Positions 1 through 9,515 of a stretch of DNA of 51,521 nucleotides are shown one piece after another; the stretch's first letter is position 1; every line of letters starts with the position of its first letter. Position numbers and translations under genes: made by a program. The stretch comes from Candidatus Zhuqueibacterota bacterium. Lineage in GTDB: Bacteria > Zhuqueibacterota > Zhuqueibacteria > Residuimicrobiales > Oceaniaggregativiventaceae. The notes beneath the pieces were generated by a model. The model made no database searches. It saw only the letters and a list, made by a program, of their open reading frames with translations, and was not told the origin of the DNA. Where the stretch lies: the NCBI GenBank assembly GCA_014728115.1, contig WJME01000292.1:1-51521 (forward strand). Reading direction: 5' to 3'.

Positions 1-2
1 AT

Positions 3-2975
3 GTCAATCTTTTCGGCACAGGATTGGGACCGGATATCACTCTGACTCCTCCCTCATACAATTTCGGTCATGTTATCACGGGTTCAAGCACGAGTCACAT
101 CTTTGTGGTGAGCAATGTTGGCAATACGGATCTCAGTGTAACCTCGGTTAGCCTTGCAGGTACTGATCCCGGCGAATTCAGTATCGATAGCGGTGGAGGG
201 TCGTTTACCCTGGCTGCAGGAAGCTCGCGTAATATGATTGTGAGTTTTCGGCCGACTGCCCTGGGAGAACAAAGTGCTATTTTGCGTATTTCAAGTAATG
301 ATCCGGTTAAGGATCCGTTAAACGTCTACTTGAACGGGAGCGGTGTAGAGCAGGATATCTCTGTATCTCCAGACTCTGTAGATTATGGAGATATTCTTGT
401 CGGTTCTAGTTTCGCCCAGAATGTTGCGATCCGGAACGCCGGAACAGCCACCCTCTCGGTGAATTCTGTTCAAATCACAGGCCCTCACCCGGATCAATTC
501 TCTATCGATGAAGGAGACGCAAATTTTTCTTTATCTCCGAATCAAACCCACAATATTGTGATCAGCTACCGCCCCGTCACAGAAAGCGCACACACTGCAA
601 CCTTGCAAATTGAAAGTAATGATCCCGATGAAAATCCATTTGATGTTCCTCTGAACGGGACCGGTGTATCAACTGCGATGACTGTTTCTCCCCATGAAAA
701 AAATTTTGGATTTGTACAGGTGGACTCTTGCTCAACCCAGACCTTTGAAATCAGCAATCCTGGGAGTGCAGCACTCGAAATCAGCAAAATAGAAATTATT
801 GGCGAAGATTTAGCCCAGTTCAGTCTCGATTCAGTCTATACTGCGTTTTCGATGCTTCCGGGTGCATCTAAAAAGATAAAGATCACCTTTTGCCCTGCAC
901 TCGCTGGCGAGAAATCTGCTTTGTTGCGGATCCATAACAATGTTGCCGATCGCAATCCCCTGGATGTCAATCTGAGCGGACAGGCTATAGAGCCTGTGGT
1001 TTCAGTATCGCCCAAGCGATTGCATTTTAATCAGGTCCCTATCGATTCAAGTGCCAGGCAGGATCTCTCAATCACCAACACAGGGTCTGCCGATCTTTCA
1101 ATCGTTGCCGTATCCCTGATGGGACCCGATTCTCTGCATTTTTTAACAGGTCCGCTCCAATCCATGATACTGGCACCCGGAGATACCCACTCTCTTTGTA
1201 TCGACTTTTCTCCCACGGTGCCCGGTGAAAAGCATGCCTTTATACGAATTGAAAGCAACGATTCAGACCAAACACCGCTGGATGTACCCATCACCGCAAA
1301 AGGCGTTGCAGCAGATATTTTTGTCAATACAGAGACGATAGAGTTTGGAGCGGTCCTGACCGATACTCCCCAAGACTCTAGCTTTTGGATCGGCAATAGC
1401 GGGGATTGGGATCTGTCCATTCAGGCTATGGAAATCATTGGCAATGATCGCATCGATTTTAGTTCCAGTCAACCTTTTCCTCTAACCCTTCCTCCGGGTG
1501 ATTCGTCGCAGATACCCATCAGGTTTCATCCCCACTCGCTAGGGGTCAAATCTGCAATCCTGCAACTATTCAGCAATGACTTGGATGAAAATCCTCTGTC
1601 CATTTCGTTATCCGGTGCCTCAACCGAAGGTGTTGCGCCATACCTGGCCTATTGTTATCCTGCAGATTCCTGCCTGGCCGTGCCGGCCAATGCTCCCCTT
1701 TTATTCAAGATTATGGACAAGGGTGCAGGACTGGATCGCTCATCGTTACAAGTCTCTGTGGCAGGGTCTGCGATCATTAAAGATGGTCTGGATCAAACCC
1801 ACAATCATATGACCATGGATTGTCAGGAGCGCAGTATCTCGGTTTACTATCAACCTGAGGCTCCCTATACGACAGATTCTGTTGAGATCCAGATAGAGTG
1901 TACGGATCTGGCACTTTCTCCAAATCCGATGAAAAGCACGGTCATTTTCAAAACCAGTACGGCAACCGTCGGATCCTTGTATTCCAAGGTTTTTGGATCC
2001 CCTGGGGGAGAACTCTTAGATCCTTCCTCTGGTGTTCATATCGCTATTCCGCCACATACTTTGTCTGATTCACTGAACATCCTCACCGCCACAATATCCA
2101 AGAATCCGATGCTTCCGGCAGACATGCAAAACATTGGCGATATGATTTATATCGGGCCCGATGGCCTGCAATACAGCGATTCGATCGCCATCGGCCTCCC
2201 CTATACTACCGAAAACCTGGCAGACTATGGATTGAAAGATGCCATGAATCTGAGGGTCTGCCATTATTCCACAAAGTCGGGACAATGGCAACAACGTTTC
2301 CCGGGCGACGCTGATTCGAATCATGTCTTTATCAATCTGAAAAATAACGGCTATTTGACACTGGCTACCCGGAAAGAACAAATTCCTGTATCATTGCAGA
2401 TAAGCGGGCCTGAAATGATTTATGTCTCGCAAATCTGTGAATATACAGTGAATGGAGGGCAGACCACCTATGGTCATCCCCTGGAGTACCGGTTTATGTG
2501 GGGAGATGAGACGGCTTCGGCGTGGTGCGCTGATACAGTTGCCAGTCACAGATGGACAAGGCCGGGAATTTATGAGGTCCGGGCTTTGGGCCGATGCGCC
2601 ATAGACACGTCTCTGACCATTGAATCCGATGTAATGCAGATTCGGGTGGATTATAAAACCGCCATATCACCGAAAGAGCCCAAAGCAGCTCTTCCGACAA
2701 CATTCAATTTGCAGCAAAACTATCCCAACCCGTTCAATCCTTTGACCACCTTTGAATATCACCTGCCGGTTTCTGCTCATGTCCGTCTTGTGATCTATGA
2801 TACTCTGGGACAACATGTCAAAACACTCGTAGACAAGAAACTCGGAGCGGGTTTTTACGAGTTGACATGGACAGCCACGAATCAGGCCGGTCATAAACTT
2901 TCCAGTGGAGTCTACCTGTGTACCTTTATCGGAGGTGATTATTCTAAAACGATTAAAATGCTGCTCTTGAAATAA
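3..2975 (+). CDS. Secreted choice-of-anchor-D repeat protein with C-terminal T9SS-type sorting tail (5' partial)
   Basis: The reading frame is open from the window edge. The codons before the first possible in-window start (TTG at 24) already read as the end of another repeat (NLFGTGL), so the gene begins outside the window. At least five repeats of about 107 residues follow, each with an S/P-x-x-x-x-FG motif, an ISNxGxxxLxI strand and a final NDPxxxPLxxxLxGxG motif. These are choice-of-anchor-D / ASPM-SPD-2-like Ig folds. A PKD-like segment lies near residues 790-885. The last 85 residues carry NYPNPFNP, LVIYDTLGQ, SSGVYLC and TIKMLLLK, the hallmarks of the type-A sorting domain. The protein is probably exported to the cell surface, perhaps for adhesion; no catalytic motif is visible. 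Family assignment is firm, function is not. Confidence 0.85.
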   Translation, partial: VNLFGTGLGPDITLTPPSYNFGHVITGSSTSHIFVVSNVGNTDLSVTSVSLAGTDPGEFSIDSGGGSFTLAAGSSRNMIVSFRPTALGEQSAILRISSNDPVKDPLNVYLNGSGVEQDISVSPDSVDYGDILVGSSFAQNVAIRNAGTATLSVNSVQITGPHPDQFSIDEGDANFSLSPNQTHNIVISYRPVTESAHTATLQIESNDPDENPFDVPLNGTGVSTAMTVSPHEKNFGFVQVDSCSTQTFEISNPGSAALEISKIEIIGEDLAQFSLDSVYTAFSMLPGASKKIKITFCPALAGEKSALLRIHNNVADRNPLDVNLSGQAIEPVVSVSPKRLHFNQVPIDSSARQDLSITNTGSADLSIVAVSLMGPDSLHFLTGPLQSMILAPGDTHSLCIDFSPTVPGEKHAFIRIESNDSDQTPLDVPITAKGVAADIFVNTETIEFGAVLTDTPQDSSFWIGNSGDWDLSIQAMEIIGNDRIDFSSSQPFPLTLPPGDSSQIPIRFHPHSLGVKSAILQLFSNDLDENPLSISLSGASTEGVAPYLAYCYPADSCLAVPANAPLLFKIMDKGAGLDRSSLQVSVAGSAIIKDGLDQTHNHMTMDCQERSISVYYQPEAPYTTDSVEIQIECTDLALSPNPMKSTVIFKTSTATVGSLYSKVFGSPGGELLDPSSGVHIAIPPHTLSDSLNILTATISKNPMLPADMQNIGDMIYIGPDGLQYSDSIAIGLPYTTENLADYGLKDAMNLRVCHYSTKSGQWQQRFPGDADSNHVFINLKNNGYLTLATRKEQIPVSLQISGPEMIYVSQICEYTVNGGQTTYGHPLEYRFMWGDETASAWCADTVASHRWTRPGIYEVRALGRCAIDTSLTIESDVMQIRVDYKTAISPKEPKAALPTTFNLQQNYPNPFNPLTTFEYHLPVSAHVRLVIYDTLGQHVKTLVDKKLGAGFYELTWTATNQAGHKLSSGVYLCTFIGGDYSKTIKMLLLK

Positions 2976-2988
2976 GGGGGAGCAGGCA

Positions 2989-3009
2989 ATAGAATCCTCT
3001 ATTTTATTC
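2989..3009 (+). terminator. Weak candidate terminator after the sorting-tail gene
   Basis: Arms AATAGA (2989-2994) and TCTATT (2999-3004) enclose a four-base loop and are followed by a short T-rich stretch, 14 bases after the stop at 2975. The stem is only six AT-rich pairs, so this is a tentative call. Confidence 0.25.
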
Positions 3010-3178
3010 CTTGCATATTATCCATGCAATATTTAATCTATTTACAGACCTTGAACCCGATTCCTCGACCGTCCGGCAGAACCGGCACAAGCGTTGCACC
3101 TCCGAGTATAGTTTCATCTTTAGTTTGGACAGTGTTTATCCATCCAGCAAGTTTTATTATCAACAAAGGAGCCGTATT

Positions 3179-4627
3179 ATGAAACATCTCTTTATCACAA
3201 TGCTTGTTTTGGTTTGCACACATCTTTATTCGCAGACCTATTACGATGTTAAAGATTACGGGGCAGTCGGAAACGGAGAAACCCTCGACACCCAGGCCAT
3301 TCAAAAGGCGATCGATACCTGTCACGAGAACGGCGGCGGAACGGTTTATCTGCCGGCAGGCAGCTATTTGTCAGGAACCATTTTTTTCAGGGACGATATC
3401 ACCCTGCTCTTGGACAGCGGTGCCACCCTCTTGGGGAGCACCGATTTGCAGGATTTCCCATCGATGATCCCTGCCTTTCGCTCCTATACGGATGTAAATT
3501 ACACCGAAAAAAGTCTCATCTATGCTGAAAACGTAGAAAACATCGCCATTATGGGCCGCGGAACCATTGATGGTCAGGGAGAAGAAGAGGCCTATCAGTT
3601 AAAAAGCGGACCTGCAAACTATAAAAAACGGCCGTATATGATTCGTATGATCGAATGCCGGAATGTGCTTTTGCGGGATGTCAAAATTATCAATTCGCCC
3701 ATGTGGGTGCAACACTATCTGGCCTGTGAAAATGTCAATATCGACGGGATTACGGTACATAGCACTGTGAATCACAATAATGATGGCATTGACATTGACT
3801 GCTGCAACAAGGTGCGCATTTCCAACTGTGAAATCAATAGCGGTGATGACGCCATCGTGCTCAAGGCTACGGGCCCCAAAGATTGTGAAAACATTACTAT
3901 CACCAACTGTGTTCTTTCCAGTTATTGTAATGCCTTCAAGTGCGGCACAGAATCCACGGGCGGATTCAAAAACATCACGTTCAGCAACAGCACCATATAT
4001 GACACCCGACTCTCCGGCATCGCCCTGGAGATGGTGGACGGCGGCACAATGGATCGTGTTGTCATTTCAGGGATTACCATGAAAGACGTCAAAGGTGGTA
4101 TTTTTGTTCGTCTGGGCAATCGCGCACGACCCTATTTATCGACCGGTGCTGGGGGTCCCTCAAAGCAGCAATACGTCCCGGAAGCCGGACTGGAAAAACC
4201 GCCTGTAGGCACTCTCGGAAATATCCTCATTCGCGATGTGATCGCCACAGGCATCAGCGAGGTGGGATGTTCCATCACCGGTATTCCGGCACGCTCGGCA
4301 GAGAACATCACGCTGGAAAACCTGCGGCTCTCGTTTGTCGGCGGAGGAGAAACAGACCTCGTGACCTGGGAAGTGCCCGAACAGATCGATCGCTATCCCG
4401 AACACAGCATGTTCGGCACCCTGCCGGCCTATGGATTTTACTGCCGTCACGTGAACAATCTGAAATTTCGCGATATTCAGCTCGATTATGCCGAGTCAGA
4501 GGAGCGACCGGCCATGATGTTCGACGACATCGATACCCTGTTTCTTGAGAACCTCCAGCTCAAAGAGCCGGCCAGCGATTTTCCAGCAGTTCGTTTTCGG
4601 GATGTCAGGAATTTGGTCAAGAAATAG
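3179..4627 (+). CDS. GH28 family polygalacturonase-like hydrolase, secreted
   Basis: Pectin backbone hydrolase of the right-handed beta-helix GH28 family, predicted to cut galacturonic-acid linkages outside the inner membrane. I start it at the ATG at 3179 (482 aa): AAAGGAG lies 7 bases upstream, and the protein then begins with a typical signal peptide (MKHLFITMLVLVC...LYSQ). The frame is open back to 3011, but that extension has no signal or ribosome site. The pectate-lyase-3-like entry motif YDVKDYGAVGNG is at about residues 22-33. The catalytic region shows NNDGID (D202, D205) and SGDDAI (D223, D224). The usual GHG is replaced by CGTES (255-259), as in many bacterial GH28 relatives. Exact specificity (homogalacturonan, rhamnogalacturonan or an algal uronan) cannot be read from sequence. 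It ends 32 bases before a hairpin-repeat copy. Confidence 0.85.
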   Translation: MKHLFITMLVLVCTHLYSQTYYDVKDYGAVGNGETLDTQAIQKAIDTCHENGGGTVYLPAGSYLSGTIFFRDDITLLLDSGATLLGSTDLQDFPSMIPAFRSYTDVNYTEKSLIYAENVENIAIMGRGTIDGQGEEEAYQLKSGPANYKKRPYMIRMIECRNVLLRDVKIINSPMWVQHYLACENVNIDGITVHSTVNHNNDGIDIDCCNKVRISNCEINSGDDAIVLKATGPKDCENITITNCVLSSYCNAFKCGTESTGGFKNITFSNSTIYDTRLSGIALEMVDGGTMDRVVISGITMKDVKGGIFVRLGNRARPYLSTGAGGPSKQQYVPEAGLEKPPVGTLGNILIRDVIATGISEVGCSITGIPARSAENITLENLRLSFVGGGETDLVTWEVPEQIDRYPEHSMFGTLPAYGFYCRHVNNLKFRDIQLDYAESEERPAMMFDDIDTLFLENLQLKEPASDFPAVRFRDVRNLVKK

Positions 4628-4659
4628 TTGGCTTTTGAATCCAGGACTTGCAGTGATAC

Positions 4660-4912
4660 AAGAAGACACGATGCACCAGGGATTCTTCCCTGGTGCAATC
4701 TCTCGGACGGGGCATCTTTCCCCGTGAACTCGATGCGGGATGAGATCTGTTACAACCCTGCATTGCCCTTTGGCGTGAGCACCGCCTGCAGTGAAACTTT
4801 TGAGCCGCTGTTTGAGGTCGCCGGGTTGGAAGTCCGGCTCCAGTGGATGTCCCTTGGAAGAATCCCAGGGCCATGAATTTTATCCAAAGAATGAGAACAC
4901 GATGCACCAAGA
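4660..4912 (+). repeat. Four-hairpin repeat, copy A (permuted, partly tandem)
   Basis: This copy fills most of the gene-free stretch 4628-5020. The first part contains a 10-bp perfect stem GCACCAGGGA / TCCCTGGTGC (4673-4682 / 4687-4696), then ACGGGG / CCCCGT (4707-4712 / 4720-4725), then the tail with CTCGATGCGGGA. It is followed by the modules that normally come first: GCCGG / CCGGC (4820-4838) and a TTGGAAGAATCCCAGGG segment. A second copy of ACGATGCACCA starts at about 4899 and is cut short. The order is therefore 3-4-tail-1-2-partial 3 rather than the 1-2-3-4-tail seen at 48603 and 50797. No open frame is credible here. Confidence 0.8.
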
Positions 4913-5020
4913 ATGAATGTCCATCCTTCTCTTGACGCAAGCACTATCTGGAATGAAAGGCCAAAACAGTCCATCGATTTTGCTGCATTGGACAGCCGCA
5001 TCCAGTTGAATTTGAATTGT

Positions 5021-6733
5021 TTATATCCTGTCGAGCATTTTTTTGATTGTATGCGGAAAAATCTGAACATTATATTTTTTATACAAAGATTCCATTATTT
5101 CGTTTTCAATCTTTTTCATATGAAATTTTTTAAATTCCAAATCAATCCGCTCTTGCACTTGATGGTAGGACAATTGTTTTTCAGGGATGTTTGAAATACA
5201 TTTGATTATTGCATACTTTAATGTCGGATCGTCATACAAAAGGGGGCCGCTCACCTCCGATTCCTCTAGTTGGAATGCTGTTCGGGCCAATTGGGGGGTG
5301 CGCGAATTTTGAAGGGGCTTTATCGATCCATCAAGGTTTTTTATAAAGATTCTTAAAAACTTGTTTGAACCCAGTTTTTCAAAGGGCGTTCCGTGTTTAT
5401 AAAGACGCATCAAATTGTCTGCTTGTTTTTTATTCGAAACTAGAATTACATGAATTCTAACCTTTTGGATTTGATAAAATAGTGAATCTTTGTGAGTTTC
5501 ATAAAATTGTTTTGACACCTTTTCATTAAAATCAGGTATCTTGGAAGCGATAACTTTATTATCATAATATTCAATCAACGTTTTGGATATTGCCTTCTTT
5601 ACACGATCATCTTGCATAATATTTTGATCTAAACCGGCTTGTTTAGCCAGTCTAATCATTCGTTCATATTGTATCAGTTTTGTAATATACTCTTTTTGTG
5701 AATTGATATCCGCTGGATAATTTTCGCCCAGTATTTCTTTAAATTTCAGATATTTCTCCAGCAAACTCTCGAGATTGATTTTGCCTTCATCATAGGTCAA
5801 AAGAGTGATATAATTCCCCAAGTCGATATGGTGTTTCAGTGCGGTCGCGAAATTTTTATATTTGATATCGGCATCATAAGCCAATGGTTCCAGGTGATTT
5901 AATCCCTCCTCGTTCCATTCAAACCTGTTGGTATTCACTTGTGCAGCGACTATATTTTGAAAACGCTGATTGATGACTCCTTTGAAATGTTTTTTTAATA
6001 AAGCTGAAATATCGTCTTTTACCTTTTCAAAGGGTTCAATATCCTTTTTTTCAACTTTATCGACTTTAAAAATAGTGATTTCCTCTCGAGTTTCAAGCGG
6101 ACCAGATATCTGACCTGGCTGCATACGAAAAAGCACGACCAGTTTTGGATCGAGTCTTTTCTGCCAGCGGATCGGTTGCATCAACCCTCCCCTTTTAGCC
6201 GATGCGCGGTGCTCAGAAAATTGACGCGCCAATTGCCCGAAATCTTTTCCTTGTTCAAGAGCTTTGAAAATTTCTTCAACAACAGAATGTTTAGATTCTC
6301 GGGATCCATCAGTAGATTTGTGGATGACAATCTGTCTGTATTGTATCTCCTTGCCCAGCTGAGCATAAATACTTTTTATCAGACTATCATTTACTACCTC
6401 GGCTTCGGTTTTTTGGTATAACCGCTGCATCAGGGCCGCATTGATTTCTGGCTCAAGTGCCGAAATTACAACGCTATCTGTATCCATTCTTTTTACTTTC
6501 GCTTCCAACTCTTTAATGTGCTGATGAATCATATGATGGAGATGCAACGTCAAATTTTCAGGAGTCTCGTTTTTTTGTTGAAAATAATATTTTCTTGAAA
6601 AGGATTGTTCTAACTGTTTAAAACGAAAATCAGCATTATCCACCCGTGCGACGATATCTCTTTCTTTTCTTGCACACTGTGTCATACCGACGCCAAATAT
6701 AATAAGGAATAATAATGAAAAGCGTTTGCACAT
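5021..6733 (-). CDS. Parvulin-type peptidyl-prolyl isomerase, probable lipoprotein (SurA/PpiC-like)
   Basis: A periplasmic folding factor for outer-membrane or secreted proteins, 570 aa. The N terminus is hydrophobic with a Cys at residue 20 (GVGMTQC), a loose lipobox. A first rotamase domain spans about residues 131-230 (YRQIVIHKS, FGQLARQFSEH, RGGLM, PGQISGPLETREEITIFKV). A second, divergent one spans about 424-515 (VRIHVILVSNKKQAD, SEVSGPLLYDD). Helical SurA-like linker sequence lies between them. AAGGAG lies 9 bases before the ATG. It sits 35 bases after the GH2-type gene, so it may be the last gene of the carbohydrate cluster or have its own promoter. A chaperone here would suit the load of large secreted enzymes; that is inference. 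Confidence 0.8.
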   Translation of the reverse strand: MCKRFSLLFLIIFGVGMTQCARKERDIVARVDNADFRFKQLEQSFSRKYYFQQKNETPENLTLHLHHMIHQHIKELEAKVKRMDTDSVVISALEPEINAALMQRLYQKTEAEVVNDSLIKSIYAQLGKEIQYRQIVIHKSTDGSRESKHSVVEEIFKALEQGKDFGQLARQFSEHRASAKRGGLMQPIRWQKRLDPKLVVLFRMQPGQISGPLETREEITIFKVDKVEKKDIEPFEKVKDDISALLKKHFKGVINQRFQNIVAAQVNTNRFEWNEEGLNHLEPLAYDADIKYKNFATALKHHIDLGNYITLLTYDEGKINLESLLEKYLKFKEILGENYPADINSQKEYITKLIQYERMIRLAKQAGLDQNIMQDDRVKKAISKTLIEYYDNKVIASKIPDFNEKVSKQFYETHKDSLFYQIQKVRIHVILVSNKKQADNLMRLYKHGTPFEKLGSNKFLRIFIKNLDGSIKPLQNSRTPQLARTAFQLEESEVSGPLLYDDPTLKYAIIKCISNIPEKQLSYHQVQERIDLEFKKFHMKKIENEIMESLYKKYNVQIFPHTIKKMLDRI

Positions 6734-6768
6734 TTCAAAATCTCCTTTTTAGAGCCCTTTTATGCGGT

Positions 6769-9423
6769 TCATTCTCTTTGTGCTATTGTTTTAATCAAAA
6801 AATTATAATCATCTGCCACTACCCGGCCCTGATTCGATCCAAGAATTTGCAATAATGCTTTATGAAGCGCATTGAATTCAGAGCTTCGGGGATCCACATT
6901 TGGGTTCAATTGCTGTAGTTTCTTACTCAATTGCCAGGCAACATCCTGCCCGGTGATTTGGATATCATGATCAATGGGGTTGAATAAGGAAACAGATTTT
7001 GAATGAGCGACAAGAAAAGCAGGATCGCGCTTGGTTTTCTGGCGGCCTGTTGTGACAAGGGGAATTTCTATAATGGGTTTTTCGTCGACGTCTGACGATT
7101 TCACCGCTGAGATTCGAATCGAATCGGCAGCCAGCCCTGGAGATTCAACGGTTACTATTATTTCACCAGCTATTCCATTAGAGCGAACAATATTTGATAC
7201 GGGGGCATCAATATACATCACACCTTGCATTTTTTCATGATCTTGACGATCTGATGTATAAATGGTAGGACCAACCCATGATGCCGGACCCTCCACTTTC
7301 CAGGAAAGTGTATTGTTAGCGCCATATATATGATGTCTGTTTCGGTCTACGATATCTGCCTTTACGACAACCACAGAAGCCCGGTTAGCATTTATAAAAT
7401 CGTGACTGCTTTCCAACAACAGCTGAGCAGGTTTGCCAGGAATGGGAAGCGAATGTAACACAGTAGTATCGCATTTCTTTCCAATGGCTTTTAATACAGA
7501 ACCTTGAATGGGGATATTCCGGAATGTCACTGTGAAAAAATTCTGCCATGAAGGATATTTAACTCCCATGGATTTTCCATCAATGAACAGTTCGACCTGG
7601 TCACAATTGCTGTCCACCACGATATCCTGATGATTGTTAATATAATTTTGTTGCCAATAATGAGGGTGAATAAAGACCATGGGTTTTTCTGCATAATTGG
7701 CTTGATATAAATAATACATATATTTGGGGATGCGGTAAGCATCCACCCAACCTTTGGGATTGAGATGCTTTAGAGGGCAATTTTTATATTCCCGGTCGCA
7801 ACCATAATCACTATAACAAAACATCAATCCGCTTATCATATCAATCCGGCCACGTTGACTTTTGCCCATGATTCGTGCCATGCGATGCTGATGTTCTTCA
7901 TGCCCGGTGTGTTGATTTATCTCTGGTTCCAGGTCCATGACATCTTTATGGGTCCAACCGCGAACTGTACAACGAAGCAAATTTTCTAGATTCATATTTT
8001 GACCGGTATGATCTACAAAATCACCAGCAGAATCGTTATAAATATTTCGAGCATGCACAATGCGTGTGGTATCTTGTTTCACAACCCATTTAGTATCCGA
8101 AGCATCGGTGGTTTCATTGCCAACACTCCACATAAAAATTGACGGATGATTTCTGTCACGCCGAATCATCTCGAGGGTCATTTGTTTCTGTATTTGTTCA
8201 GAAAAATCGATACGTTTAAAATTAGGAACCTCTTCCACCGAGAGCAATCCATGGCGATCGCACCAATCATACACATACGGCGCGGCTGTCGCCACATGGG
8301 GGCGAATGGCATTATGGTTTAAGTTATACCGTATATCATACAAATCTTTTTCCAGCAACCAGCGGGGCATGGCCTCCCCCAGCCAGGGATAATCCGGTAT
8401 CAAACAGGTGCCGTGAATATGTTGGGGCTCCCCATTGAGATATAGACGATTATCAGTATAGTTCCACCAAAACCATCGAAAACCGAGAGGACTATTCATC
8501 TGATCCAATTTAGTATCGTCTACATAAACCTTGGAGACCACCTGATAAACGTAAGGATTTTCCGGTGACCAAAGATGTGGACACTCGATATTGGCAGATT
8601 CTTGAACAAAGTGCGCCAGTTCATTTTGCTGAATATTCCGAGTTGATTTTATTTGTGTAATGATCTGATCGGACGAGTCCAGAATCGTAGAAATGAGCGT
8701 AACATTTCTGGCGCTCTTTTGTTCATTTTTAACCCAGGTTTGGATATGTACCTTGGCGCTGGTATCATTCACCACAGGAGTTGTGATAAATGTTCCCCCC
8801 TCGTGTTTATAGGATCCCTGAAATGGAATATGTACCTTTTCTTTCATCACGAGCCGGACGTCACGGTATATGCCACCATAAACATTCCAGTTCCCCGCGG
8901 TCATAGGGGGAGTTCGGAAAGGATCCATTCTTCGATTACTTACAGCCACTGCAATGACGTTTTTTTGACCAAAACGAATGTGTTGGGTCAAATCAAAATA
9001 AAAAGTCGTAAAACCGCCCTGATGTGAACCCAATTTCTGACCGTTAATCCAAACATCGCAACCCTTTTGGACACCATCAAATTCAATGAATATTTTTTTG
9101 TCCTTGAATTTCTCAGGGATAATGAAATGTTTCCGATACCACCCCCAACCATGCCACCAATAGGGATCGTCGCGCTCGGATGCACTTGAAATGAACGGAT
9201 GAACATCACCTGTTGTTTCATAGGTTTGCCAGGTGTGTGGAATAGCAATAGCTTGCCATTTGGAATCATCGAACGACTTTTCTTTAAACCTCGTATCCTG
9301 TTTTTCGTGTGGAAAATAGTTGAATGTCCAGTGATTATTTATGGTTTGGATGATTCGGGGAGAATCATTCATGGCAATTGAAAAATTTGCCAAAAGCAGG
9401 ATACCCATAATGACTCTAGCCAC
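6769..9423 (-). CDS. GH2-type glycoside hydrolase, secreted (884 aa)
   Basis: GH2 clan-A enzyme, probably an exo-acting beta-glycosidase on oligosaccharides of the target polymer. It starts at GTG 9423 (AAAGGAG 7 bases upstream) with a signal peptide ending near residue 17. The sugar-binding jelly roll covers about 30-195 (DDSKWQAIAIPHTWQ, WYRKHF, DGVQKGCDVWINGQKLG, GGIYRDVRL). An Ig-like domain with LWSPENPYVY follows, then the TIM barrel from about 325. The acid/base motif is intact: NHPSIFMWSVGNE (N436, E437). At the position where many relatives carry the nucleophile in a TE-x-x-GH context I read INQHTGH (Q504), so the nucleophile is uncertain. C-terminal Ig-like modules follow. It lies downstream of, and co-directional with, a second GH2-type gene. 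Confidence 0.8.
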   Translation of the reverse strand: MARVIMGILLLANFSIAMNDSPRIIQTINNHWTFNYFPHEKQDTRFKEKSFDDSKWQAIAIPHTWQTYETTGDVHPFISSASERDDPYWWHGWGWYRKHFIIPEKFKDKKIFIEFDGVQKGCDVWINGQKLGSHQGGFTTFYFDLTQHIRFGQKNVIAVAVSNRRMDPFRTPPMTAGNWNVYGGIYRDVRLVMKEKVHIPFQGSYKHEGGTFITTPVVNDTSAKVHIQTWVKNEQKSARNVTLISTILDSSDQIITQIKSTRNIQQNELAHFVQESANIECPHLWSPENPYVYQVVSKVYVDDTKLDQMNSPLGFRWFWWNYTDNRLYLNGEPQHIHGTCLIPDYPWLGEAMPRWLLEKDLYDIRYNLNHNAIRPHVATAAPYVYDWCDRHGLLSVEEVPNFKRIDFSEQIQKQMTLEMIRRDRNHPSIFMWSVGNETTDASDTKWVVKQDTTRIVHARNIYNDSAGDFVDHTGQNMNLENLLRCTVRGWTHKDVMDLEPEINQHTGHEEHQHRMARIMGKSQRGRIDMISGLMFCYSDYGCDREYKNCPLKHLNPKGWVDAYRIPKYMYYLYQANYAEKPMVFIHPHYWQQNYINNHQDIVVDSNCDQVELFIDGKSMGVKYPSWQNFFTVTFRNIPIQGSVLKAIGKKCDTTVLHSLPIPGKPAQLLLESSHDFINANRASVVVVKADIVDRNRHHIYGANNTLSWKVEGPASWVGPTIYTSDRQDHEKMQGVMYIDAPVSNIVRSNGIAGEIIVTVESPGLAADSIRISAVKSSDVDEKPIIEIPLVTTGRQKTKRDPAFLVAHSKSVSLFNPIDHDIQITGQDVAWQLSKKLQQLNPNVDPRSSEFNALHKALLQILGSNQGRVVADDYNFLIKTIAQRE

Positions 9424-9477
9424 GATAAAACTCCTTTGTGATTATAAAAAATTCAAATCAGTGGTTATACCCTATTG

Positions 9478-9505
9478 ACCAGGTACGAACCGGGTTCCAC
9501 CTGGT
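9478..9505. promoter_or_regulatory. Nested palindrome between the two GH2-type genes
   Basis: Outer arms ACCAGGT (9478-9484) and ACCTGGT (9499-9505) enclose an inner palindrome GAACC-G-GGTTC. It lies just after the stop of the 996-aa gene (9516) and about 55 bases before the GTG of the 884-aa gene. No T-run follows on either strand, so it is not a normal terminator. It could be an operator or an mRNA-processing hairpin. Confidence 0.3.
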
Positions 9506-9515
9506 TAAAAGGTTG

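Noticed and set aside
3011..3178. N-terminal extension of the GH28 enzyme
   Set aside because: No ribosome site or signal peptide; AAAGGAG and a signal sequence support 3179.
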